Shown: positions 52,280-58,945 of the stretch, in pieces
Position numbering within the stretch: position 1 is the stretch's first letter
Layout: the number at the start of each line of letters is the position of its first letter
Assembly (NCBI RefSeq): GCF_004365655.1
Contig: NZ_SOEO01000001.1
Location: 930,001-994,000, forward strand
Direction of reading: 5' to 3'
DNA: 64,000 nt
DNA from: Epilithonimonas xixisoli
GTDB taxonomy: Bacteria > Bacteroidota > Bacteroidia > Flavobacteriales > Weeksellaceae
Made by a program: the position numbers and the translations under genes
Notes under the pieces: generated by a model
The model's input: only the letters and a program-made list of their open reading frames with translations
Told to the model about the DNA's origin: nothing
Databases searched by the model: none

Positions 52280-52807
52280 ATGGATCATATGGAAATTTTT
52301 TTCGAATCACCTTTATACAAAAAGGCAGAGGAAATAGACGACACGCTAAATTCTATCGCTAAACTCATTCCAGAAAGGAAAGTTTTTTTTATTTTTATGA
52401 ATGGGCTGATTCTCAAGGCAAGCGGTAGAATAACAAGTAACTTAATTAAGGCGCAGGATAGCAACCGCTATGATCGAAAGATGCATTGTGCAGCATTGGT
52501 TAGAAGTTCTTGTTTAGAAGTTTCAGGTTTAGGTGAAGAATTTCGTAAACGAGGTTTTTCTGATAGCAAATATTTCAGTATTGTAGATCGGCAAATAGAA
52601 GAATTTAGAATTCTTTTTCTAGAGTGGGTCGCTACTTTTGACACCAAACAGTTTATTACCGATAGATGGGGTATTTTTAATCCACCGGGAATTTCTATTG
52701 ATCACATACAAAATCCAGAAGATATTGCCCATTTGCTAGCCGAAGATGAAGATGACAGCAATGACGACGGTCTTATGGATAAACTTCTCGGAAACGATGA
52801 TGATTAA
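52280..52807 (+). CDS. acidic protein of unknown function
   Basis: A 175-residue protein with a predicted all-helical core and an acidic tail (EDEDDSNDDGLMDKLLGNDD). The middle reads GLILKASGRITSNLIKAQDS and SSCLEVSGLGEEFRKRGFSD, and there is a WGIFNPPGISIDHI segment, possibly a helical bundle. No signal or membrane segment. A family is not recognised. The tail may bind partners or cations. It sits between sucAB and dnaX, with its own short upstream gap after a terminator. Confidence 0.58.
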   Translation: MDHMEIFFESPLYKKAEEIDDTLNSIAKLIPERKVFFIFMNGLILKASGRITSNLIKAQDSNRYDRKMHCAALVRSSCLEVSGLGEEFRKRGFSDSKYFSIVDRQIEEFRILFLEWVATFDTKQFITDRWGIFNPPGISIDHIQNPEDIAHLLAEDEDDSNDDGLMDKLLGNDDD

Positions 52808-52974
52808 TAAAAAGCTTTATATTCTTGAGAAAATAATTTGTTTATAATTTTTAGGGAATTTTGCGCCTCAATTTTTATAGGCAGAAGATTTGTCTTTATC
52901 ATATATTAACCTTAAAGTTAATTTAACTCAGAAATAATCTGGCAAAACCATTTCCAAAATTCACAATTAATCCT

Positions 52975-52982
52975 TACTTTTG
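52975..52982 (+). promoter_or_regulatory. -7 box 4 nt before the dnaX start codon
   Basis: TACTTTTG ends at 52982 and the ATG starts at 52987. The -33 element is unclear, but the spacing equals that of ppc, cmk, gldD and the J-domain gene. Confidence 0.55.
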
Positions 52983-52986
52983 AGCA

Positions 52987-54069
52987 ATGGAAAATTTCAT
53001 AGTATCCGCACGCAAGTACCGTCCGCAAGAGTTTGACACTGTTGTTGGGCAATCGCACGTTACCGATACTTTGGAACACGCCATCGATGAAAGTCAATTG
53101 GCTCAGGCTTTGCTTTTTTGCGGACCAAGAGGTGTAGGTAAAACAACTTGCGCCAGAATCCTTGCCCGTAAAATCAATGAAAAATCCGGCGCTGCAGATG
53201 ATGATGGATTTGCATTTAACATTTATGAATTAGATGCCGCGTCCAACAACTCAGTTGACGACATCCGCGAGTTGATTGATCAAGTAAGATTTGCACCTCA
53301 AGTCGGAAAGTATAAAGTTTATATTATCGATGAGGTTCATATGTTGTCTCAGGCAGCTTTCAACGCATTCCTGAAAACTTTGGAAGAACCGCCAGCCCAC
53401 GCTATTTTCATCTTAGCAACGACTGAGAAACACAAAATCATTCCGACAATTCTTTCCAGATGTCAAATCTATGATTTCAAAAGAATTACGATTGAAGATA
53501 TTCAGGAGCATTTGAGAAAAATTGCTGATAAGGAAAGCATCACTTACGAAGATGATGCGCTTTATTTAATTGCTCAGAAAGCGGATGGAGCGTTGAGAGA
53601 TGCTTTATCTATTTTTGATAGACTAAGTACTTTTTCTCAGAAGAATATAACGCTCGAAAAAGCGGCGGAAGTTCTCAATATTTTAGATTACGACCAATAT
53701 CTTAAAATAGCTGATTTAGCTAAGGGAAATGATATTCCAGGTGTTTTGACTGCGTTCGACGAAATCGTGAAAAAAGGTTTTGACCCACATATCTTCATTG
53801 CCGGACTGGGAAATCATTTCCGTGATTTGATGATGGCTCAGAATCCAAAAACTTTGAACCTAATCGAAGTTGGAGAAAAAACAAAATCCAAATTTGCCGA
53901 GCAATCCCAAAAATGGAAAGCTCAGGAATTGATAGATGGTATCGAGATTTGTAATTTCGCCGACATCAATTATAAAAATTCCAAAAATCCACGTTTGACT
54001 GTTGAGATTGCCTTGATGCAATTATCAAGTCTCACTGCAGGTTTGGAAGCTAAAAAAAAAAGTTCTTAA
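52987..54069 (+). CDS. dnaX: DNA polymerase III subunit gamma (short dnaX product)
   Basis: A 360-residue clamp-loader ATPase ending right after a run of ten A. The AAA+ core is complete: Walker A FCGPRGVGKTTCARILARKI (~45), Walker B YIIDEVHMLSQAAFNAFLKT (~117), sensor 1 FILATTEKHKIIPTILSRCQ and the SRC motif, plus the sensor 2 region DGALRDALSIFDRLSTF. The Cys zinc motif usually found between Walker A and B seems to be absent (only LARKINEKSGAADDDGFAFN), as in several Bacteroidetes. The reading frame stops at TAA 54067-54069, five codons after AAA-AAA-AAA starts, while the natural tau C-terminus lies in the -1 frame. Confidence 0.88.
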   Translation: MENFIVSARKYRPQEFDTVVGQSHVTDTLEHAIDESQLAQALLFCGPRGVGKTTCARILARKINEKSGAADDDGFAFNIYELDAASNNSVDDIRELIDQVRFAPQVGKYKVYIIDEVHMLSQAAFNAFLKTLEEPPAHAIFILATTEKHKIIPTILSRCQIYDFKRITIEDIQEHLRKIADKESITYEDDALYLIAQKADGALRDALSIFDRLSTFSQKNITLEKAAEVLNILDYDQYLKIADLAKGNDIPGVLTAFDEIVKKGFDPHIFIAGLGNHFRDLMMAQNPKTLNLIEVGEKTKSKFAEQSQKWKAQELIDGIEICNFADINYKNSKNPRLTVEIALMQLSSLTAGLEAKKKSS

Positions 54070-54095
54070 TATTAGCGCCACTTCTTGAAGCTAAT
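54052..54095 (+). promoter_or_regulatory. candidate frameshift/slippage signal in dnaX
   Basis: A run of ten A at 54052-54061, read as AAA AAA AAA A in frame, then nine bases, then a hairpin at 54071-54095. ATTAG pairs with CTAAT, and inside it CTTC-TT-GAAG forms a second stem (or ATTAGC with GCTAAT). The zero-frame stop TAA is at 54067-54069. Slipping one base back enters the long tau frame. Confidence 0.65.
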
Positions 54096-54701
54096 CTGAT
54101 ACAAGACTCAAGTAAAAAGACTCAAGAGTCAAAATCAGCAACAAAAGAACCAACAACTGACAACCAACAACCATCAACCAAAGTATCTTTCGAAGAACCA
54201 AAAAAGGTGATTCAGAAAGCATCTGAACCTATTGCTAGAACTTCTTCGAATTCTCAATTCAGTATCAAAGCAGCTCTGGAGAAAAAGGAGGAAATTATAA
54301 AAGATGAATTTGCGGAAATCAAAGATGAAAATCTTCCTTCCAACCATTTCTCTCAAACAGATGTGGATAGAGAATGGGATATTTTTCTCAAGAATCTCTC
54401 CAGAACAAATACTTTCGTTTACAACGCCATCAGCAGTTTTAAATTAGAAAAAACAGATGAGCATCAGATCACGGTCAAGTATTCTTCCGAATTTGCAAAG
54501 TCAGAATTTGATAGGATTAGCCCAGAGTTTTTTAATCATTTCAGGCATAAAGTAAATAATTTTAAATTCGAAATTGATTATGTTACTGATTTGTCAATCA
54601 AAAAAGAAGTGATGACTAAACGGAAAATCTTCGAAAAGTTTGTGGAAATCAATCCGCTTTTGAAAGATTTAGATGATTTGATGAGATTCGATTTGACTTA
54701 A
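54060..54701 (+). CDS. dnaX: C-terminal extension of DnaX tau in the -1 frame
   Basis: From base 54060 the -1 frame is open without a stop to 54701, giving 213 residues. It is entered after AAKKK and continues K-F-L-I-L-A-P-L-L-E. It then has a Ser/Gln/Lys-rich linker (TKEPTTDNQQPSTKVSFEEP) and a C-terminal domain with SQTDVDREWDIFLKNLSRTN, VYNAISSFKLEKTDEHQITV and NPLLKDLDDLMRFDL, resembling the tau domain V that binds polymerase alpha. The total tau would be 571 residues, the expected length. An internal ATG at 54207 could start a separate protein, but the continuous frame argues for one gene. Confidence 0.78.
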   Translation, partial: KFLILAPLLEANLIQDSSKKTQESKSATKEPTTDNQQPSTKVSFEEPKKVIQKASEPIARTSSNSQFSIKAALEKKEEIIKDEFAEIKDENLPSNHFSQTDVDREWDIFLKNLSRTNTFVYNAISSFKLEKTDEHQITVKYSSEFAKSEFDRISPEFFNHFRHKVNNFKFEIDYVTDLSIKKEVMTKRKIFEKFVEINPLLKDLDDLMRFDLT

Positions 54702-54768
54702 TTAAAAACATTTATCACTTAATGTAAAATTAATGCAACAATCATAGTTCTCATTTCCCATTAATTTA

Positions 54769-54776
54769 TATATTTG
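54769..54776 (+). promoter_or_regulatory. -7 box for the aromatic leader / DAHP synthase transcript
   Basis: TATATTTG. Predicted start of transcription about 54781-54783, giving a 350-nt leader before the DAHP synthase ATG. No clear TTTG at -33. Confidence 0.6.
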
Positions 54777-54781
54777 TTCAA

Positions 54782-54844
54782 GATTTCGATGAAAATAATC
54801 GAAATCAATTAACCCAATCAAGCTAAAAAGCCTTCCAGTAAGGC
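54782..54844 (+). promoter_or_regulatory. two hairpins in the 5' untranslated region before the leader ORF
   Basis: GATTTCGA (54782-54789) pairs with TCGAAATC (54799-54806). GCCTT-CCAGT-AAGGC occupies 54830-54844 and ends 8 nt before the leader ATG. Both are perfect stems. Confidence 0.5.
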
Positions 54845-54852
54845 ATTAATAA

Positions 54853-54981
54853 ATGGAATCAATCCAATTTCCATATCTTTCAACTTTTGCATCTGCCGAG
54901 TATTTTGGTGGATCATTTAGCTATTTTGGATCTTATTATAGAAATTTTAGAAACTATTACCGATTTTATTGGTTTAGCTAA
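54853..54981 (+). CDS. putative aromatic-rich leader peptide (42 residues)
   Basis: A short ORF found by reading the gap before the DAHP synthase gene, ATG at 54853 to TAA at 54979-54981. Of 42 residues, 8 are Phe, 8 Tyr and 1 Trp, and none is Lys, although AT-rich DNA would favour Lys, Ile and Asn. The last 15 residues contain nine aromatics (RNYYRFYWFS at the end). Placement after a -7 box and before an aromatic biosynthesis enzyme suggests that ribosome stalling at Phe/Tyr codons senses charged tRNA and controls transcription or translation downstream. A toxic or membrane microprotein is a weaker alternative. Confidence 0.65.
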   Translation: MESIQFPYLSTFASAEYFGGSFSYFGSYYRNFRNYYRFYWFS

Positions 54982-55029
54982 CTAAGTTTCTTTCTCAAAA
55001 ATTTTGTGGAATATTTCAGATTTCCGCAA
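54949..55029 (+). promoter_or_regulatory. candidate attenuator structures
   Basis: AGAAACT (54949-54955, within codons 33-35 of the leader) pairs with AGTTTCT (54985-54991), enclosing the last aromatic codons. A second hairpin, TTGTGGAA (55004-55011) with TTCCGCAA (55022-55029, one wobble), follows. T-rich runs lie at 55041-55045 and 55053-55058, but no textbook terminator was found, so the mechanism is open. Confidence 0.4.
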
Positions 55030-55132
55030 CTCATTTAAAGTTTTTAAACGTTATTTTTTGGAAAAGAATTATAAATCAACATTTATAACAGATATACTAT
55101 TGCATTAATTTAAAATATATAAAATTAAAAAT

Positions 55133-56212
55133 ATGAACCTTAATGAATTAAAAAACGATTGGATCAACGACTTCGCAAATCCAATGATCATCGCAGGACC
55201 TTGTAGCGCAGAAAGCGAATCTCAAATGCTTGGAACCGCAAAAAGGCTGAAAGAAAGTGGCGCGCAGATCTCCGCTTTCCGTGCAGGAATTTGGAAACCG
55301 AGAACAAAACCAAATGGTTTCGAAGGTGTAGGCGTTATTGGTCTCAACTGGCTGAAAAAAGTGAAAGAAGAATACGGTTTCAAAACAGCGACTGAAGTTG
55401 CAAATGCGCACCACGTTTTCGCAGCGTTGGAAGCTGACGTTGACATCCTTTGGATTGGCGCACGTTCTACAGTAAATCCTTTCACGGTTCAAGAAATTGC
55501 TCAGGCATTAAGAGGAACAAACAAACCGATTTTGGTGAAAAATCCAGTAAATCCAGATTTGGCACTTTGGATTGGCGCTTTGGAAAGATTGTTAGGTCAA
55601 GGGATTGAGAATGTTGGTGCGATCCACAGAGGTTTTTCCACTTACCAAAAAACAAAATACAGAAATATCCCGAACTGGCAGATTGCTTTGGATTTCAAAA
55701 ATCAGTTCCCGAATATCCCATTATTTATCGATCCGTCTCACATTTGTGGGAACAGAACTGGTTTGGCTGGCGTTTCGCAAGAAGCTTTCAACGTTGGTTA
55801 CCAAGGGGCAATTATAGAAAGTCACGAGGATCCGGATAACGCTTGGAGCGACGCTTCTCAGCAGATTACGCCAGAAGTTTTGGCGGAAATGATCAACAAT
55901 CTTCAGGTTCGTAATTCCGATATCTCTGGTTATGAGGACGAGATGGGAAAACACCGAACGCTTATCAGCGATATGGATTTCCAGTTGATCGAATTGTTAT
56001 CGCAAAGAATGAAAATTTCTGAAAAGATCGGAAGTCTGAAAAAAGAAAACAACATCGCCATTTTCCAGCCAGAGCGTTGGAAAGTGATCACAGAATATGC
56101 GAACCAAAAAGCAAGCGAAACCGGAATGTCTCAGGAATTCATCGAGAAAGTTTTCAAAGCGATTCACGAAGAAAGCATCGAGGTTCAGAATAATATTATG
56201 ATTGATAGATAA
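55133..56212 (+). CDS. bifunctional DAHP synthase / chorismate mutase
   Basis: A 359-residue fusion of two enzymes of aromatic amino acid synthesis. Residues 1-265 are a DAHP synthase of the AroA(G)/KDO8P type: MIIAGPCSAESESQMLGTAK, AGIWKPRTKPNGFEGVGVIG, IGARSTVNPFTVQEIAQALR, LVKNPVNPDLALWIGAL and IDPSHICGNRTGL. Residues ~275-355 are an AroQ-type chorismate mutase: DFQLIELLSQRMKISEKIGS, then IFQPERWKVITEYANQKASE. The first starts the shikimate pathway from PEP and erythrose 4-phosphate; the second makes prephenate for Phe and Tyr. The mutase domain often makes the synthase sensitive to prephenate. The long leader with an aromatic ORF adds a likely second layer of control. Confidence 0.93.
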   Translation: MNLNELKNDWINDFANPMIIAGPCSAESESQMLGTAKRLKESGAQISAFRAGIWKPRTKPNGFEGVGVIGLNWLKKVKEEYGFKTATEVANAHHVFAALEADVDILWIGARSTVNPFTVQEIAQALRGTNKPILVKNPVNPDLALWIGALERLLGQGIENVGAIHRGFSTYQKTKYRNIPNWQIALDFKNQFPNIPLFIDPSHICGNRTGLAGVSQEAFNVGYQGAIIESHEDPDNAWSDASQQITPEVLAEMINNLQVRNSDISGYEDEMGKHRTLISDMDFQLIELLSQRMKISEKIGSLKKENNIAIFQPERWKVITEYANQKASETGMSQEFIEKVFKAIHEESIEVQNNIMIDR

Positions 56213-56213
56213 T

Positions 56214-56237
56214 TGTCAGTCTGAGTTTCTCGAAGAC
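56214..56237 (+). repeat. short dispersed repeat directly after a stop codon, copy 2
   Basis: TGTCAGTCTGAG followed by TTTCTCGAAGAC begins two bases after the DAHP synthase stop. It matches 20261-20285 with a few changes, in the same relation to the gene end. Confidence 0.5.
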
Positions 56238-56252
56238 TTAGAAAAATAATTT

Positions 56253-56356
56253 GGGCAGCTTTTCCGCCTTCCACTCCCAATCTTTTTTGCAGACGATTTC
56301 AGTTTAAATAGAACTTTAATTCACGCAAAAAAGGATTTCCGTTCAAGTCGGGCTGC
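56253..56356. repeat. dispersed palindromic element, copy C (104 bp)
   Basis: Bounded by GGGCAGC and GGGCTGC. TTTTCCGCCTTCCACTCCC forms the left arm and GGATTTCCGTTCAAGTCGGG the right. The centre stem is CTTTTTTGC with GCAAAAAAGG around an AT-rich loop. It lies upstream of the terminator at 56434, so it is probably part of the DAHP synthase 3' untranslated RNA. Confidence 0.8.
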
Positions 56357-56433
56357 AGCTTCGCAAAATTTGAACATTTGTTTTTTCATTCAACATTGGT
56401 CAAAAATAAAACATTTGCAAAATGTAAAAATAT

Positions 56434-56466
56434 CCCTTTCAGAATTCAAACTCTGAAAGGGTTTTT
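56434..56466 (+). terminator. intrinsic terminator of the DAHP synthase unit
   Basis: CCCTTTCAGA / TCTGAAAGGG stem with an 8-nt loop and a T run. Confidence 0.88.
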
Positions 56467-56489
56467 CATTTAAAAACAGATAAAAGCTT

Positions 56490-56497
56490 TAACTTTG
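56490..56497 (+). promoter_or_regulatory. -7 box for rsgA
   Basis: TAACTTTG, 20 nt before the TTG start at 56518. The -33 element is weak. Confidence 0.55.
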
Positions 56498-56517
56498 CAA
56501 AACATAAAATCTATTTT

Positions 56518-57444
56518 TTGAAAGGAATCATCATAAAATCTACAGGAAGCTGGTACCAAGTTTTAGAAGAGAAAGCTAAAACGGTTTACGAAGCCAGAAT
56601 CCGAGGCAAATTTAAACTGATCAAAACCAGACTTACAAATCCGCTTGCAGTAGGAGATGAAGTGGAATTTTCTTTGGAGCAAGATGATGTGGCCTGGATT
56701 ACCAAGATTTTTCCGAAAAGAAATTATCTCATCAGAAAATCGGTCAACCTTTCCAAAGAAGCGCATATTATTGCTTCGAATGTAGATATTGCCTGTTTCA
56801 TTTATACTTTGAAATTCCCTGAAACATCATTAGGATTTTTGGATCGTTTTCTTGCTTGTTGCGAAGCTTATAATATTAAGCCTTTGATACTGTTCAACAA
56901 AATGGATACTTTGAATGACGAAGAAAAAGAAATCGTAGAAAACATCGAAGCAATGTATCAAAACATCGGTTACGACACTTTGAATATCTCATCTTACACA
57001 AAACTCAATCTTAATTTTTTGATTGATAAGATTAAAGATAAAACGTCTGTTTTCTTCGGACATTCCGGTTGTGGAAAATCAACTTTGGTGAATGCGATGC
57101 AGCCAGATCTTCATATCAAAACAGGTGAGATCTCAGAATCTGTTTTGAAAGGAAAGCATACGACGACTTTTGCGCAGATGCATTTTTGGGATTTTGGTGG
57201 TTCGGTGATAGATACGCCAGGCGTTCGGGAGTTTGCAATGATTGATGTTCAAAAAGAAGAAATTCAACATTACTTTCCAGAGATTTTCGAAGTAGGAAGA
57301 AATTGCAAATACCACAACTGTATGCACATCAATGAACCGAAATGTGAAGTCGTGAACGGTTTGGAAACTGGAGAAATAGAGGAGACAAGATACTTCACAT
57401 ATCTAAAACTGATGGAAGAAGCAGAAGAGATGAATCAAAACTAA
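56518..57444 (+). CDS. rsgA: ribosome small subunit-dependent GTPase A
   Basis: A 308-residue circularly permuted GTPase that checks late 30S assembly. It starts at TTG; the sequence KGIIIKSTGSWYQVLEEKAK is the normal RsgA beginning, so no ATG fits better. After an OB domain (LAVGDEVEFSLEQDDVAWIT), the G motifs come in permuted order: G4 LILFNKMD (~123), G1 FFGHSGCGKSTLVNAM (~178) and G3 IDTPGVREF (~222). The C-terminal zinc domain is CKYHNCMHINEPKCEVVNGL (~262). Its own -7 box lies after a strong terminator, so it is separate from the aromatic gene. Confidence 0.94.
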   Translation: MKGIIIKSTGSWYQVLEEKAKTVYEARIRGKFKLIKTRLTNPLAVGDEVEFSLEQDDVAWITKIFPKRNYLIRKSVNLSKEAHIIASNVDIACFIYTLKFPETSLGFLDRFLACCEAYNIKPLILFNKMDTLNDEEKEIVENIEAMYQNIGYDTLNISSYTKLNLNFLIDKIKDKTSVFFGHSGCGKSTLVNAMQPDLHIKTGEISESVLKGKHTTTFAQMHFWDFGGSVIDTPGVREFAMIDVQKEEIQHYFPEIFEVGRNCKYHNCMHINEPKCEVVNGLETGEIEETRYFTYLKLMEEAEEMNQN

Positions 57445-57448
57445 AAAG

Positions 57449-57479
57449 AAAGTCCTGTAAAATATTTTTACAGGACTTT
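57449..57479. terminator. bidirectional terminator between rsgA and the porin gene
   Basis: A 14-bp perfect stem AAAGTCCTGTAAAA / TTTTACAGGACTTT with a 3-nt loop and flanking T/A runs. Confidence 0.9.
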
Positions 57480-57501
57480 TTTATATTTAAAGTGAAAATT
57501 C

Positions 57502-58914
57502 TTAGAATTTCCACCCAACAGTCACAAAGAAATTACTTCTGTTGTTTTTAACTTTCGAAACAGCATAAGCATCACTATTCACATCAAATCCACCATTGAA
57601 ATATCCGGTATTATAATCCACATTTCCTTGTAGGAATGGACTGGAATATTCAGATGAAATGTTTTGATAAGATGCATCGATGTAAAAGGATTGGAAATCA
57701 TAACCTATACCTGCACCGAAAGTGTTTCTTTTTCCCATAATCAAATTAGAGTAAGATTGATCCGACATAGTGCCATTGTCATTGTAAGCCAATAAAGATA
57801 GATTATCAAAGCTGTTTCCCTGGTAAGCATATCCGCCTCTCAGTCGGAACGCGTTGATTCTATATTCTGCACCCACACGGACTTCCGAAGCATTCTTGTA
57901 AGCGTCATCGAAGAAATTATTCAATTCCACTTCTGCATCTCCATACTCTTTGTACTTAGGTTTGCTGATTCCTTGAACAAAATCGACGTTTATAGCAAAA
58001 TTTTTGTTGGGAACAAATGCTGCACTTAAAGTGGCTTTCATCGGTGTCGAGAATTTTCTGTCTTCACCGTAAGTTCTATCGTCTTGGTTAAAGTTGTATT
58101 GGCTGTAAACTCTATCCATTCTCCACCAAGTTGGCGTTTCTAAAGCAGCACCCACACGAAACTGATTTCCGACTTTTGCAATTACCCCAAAGTTAGCAGA
58201 GAATCCGTCTGCGTTTTCTTCATAACCTGTATATTGTTTGGAGTAAGGCAAACTTGTATTGTCATAATCGGATAAAAATTGAGCATTATCAAATTGTCTC
58301 AAAAATGAAGTATGGAAATTAAGCCCAGCTCCGAAATACAATTTGTTTTCATAATTTGCACCCACTGCAAAATTCATTTTTGATTGGTCGCCATACCTGT
58401 CATAAGCGTGACCTTGATAGGTATAATTAATGACTTTATCCGGCAAAGAAAAATTATCTACAATTTTGATATTTTGATTTCCTGCAGATTCGGTATAATT
58501 ATCCAAAGATCGAGTAGAGTAGTTGACTCCAACGTTGATGAATTTCCATTTGGAATTGAGATCATTCAAATTAATTGTCAAAACACCTCCTGTATTATTA
58601 AGATCTGTATTATTCAATTTATAATTTGAAGATCTGCCGGCAAGTGTCGTCGTATTTTTGTTACTATTCACTCCCAGCGTCAAGTTCAAATCACTGGTGA
58701 TAAAAACCCCGATACCCGCCGGATTGACATTAGCCGAAGAAATATCACCACCTAGAGCTCCGATAGATCCTGCCATCGCATTGTATTTGGCAGTTCCGTT
58801 GATTGGATTCGAAGAATAGACATCCACTGTATTTGTAATTACCGAAACATCCTGAGCTTGTAAATAAACAAATGAAACCGGAATGCTGAGCAGTAATAAA
58901 GTTTTTTTTAGCAT
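57502..58914 (-). CDS. outer membrane transport protein of the OmpP1/FadL type
   Basis: A 470-residue protein with signal peptide (LLLLSIPVSFVYLQAQD). The start of the mature part, NPINGTAKYNAMAGSIGALG then GDISSANVNPAGIGVF, matches the N-terminal hatch of Bacteroidetes OmpP1/FadL-like porins. The rest is a series of amphipathic aromatic-rich strands (NFAVGANYENKLYFGAGLNF, INAFRLRGGYAYQGNSFDNL), ending with a Phe-terminal strand FFVTVGWKF. Such proteins take up hydrophobic compounds or fatty acids across the outer membrane. Substrate is unknown. It is convergent with rsgA. Confidence 0.84.
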   Translation of the reverse strand: MLKKTLLLLSIPVSFVYLQAQDVSVITNTVDVYSSNPINGTAKYNAMAGSIGALGGDISSANVNPAGIGVFITSDLNLTLGVNSNKNTTTLAGRSSNYKLNNTDLNNTGGVLTINLNDLNSKWKFINVGVNYSTRSLDNYTESAGNQNIKIVDNFSLPDKVINYTYQGHAYDRYGDQSKMNFAVGANYENKLYFGAGLNFHTSFLRQFDNAQFLSDYDNTSLPYSKQYTGYEENADGFSANFGVIAKVGNQFRVGAALETPTWWRMDRVYSQYNFNQDDRTYGEDRKFSTPMKATLSAAFVPNKNFAINVDFVQGISKPKYKEYGDAEVELNNFFDDAYKNASEVRVGAEYRINAFRLRGGYAYQGNSFDNLSLLAYNDNGTMSDQSYSNLIMGKRNTFGAGIGYDFQSFYIDASYQNISSEYSSPFLQGNVDYNTGYFNGGFDVNSDAYAVSKVKNNRSNFFVTVGWKF

Positions 58915-58945
58915 TTTTATATGAAATGTTGTTTAAAATTAAAAA

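Noticed and set aside
54207-54701. Separate gene starting at ATG 54207
   Set aside because: The frame is open upstream to the A run in dnaX and the product matches the tau C-terminal region, so it is the frameshifted end of dnaX and not an independent gene.
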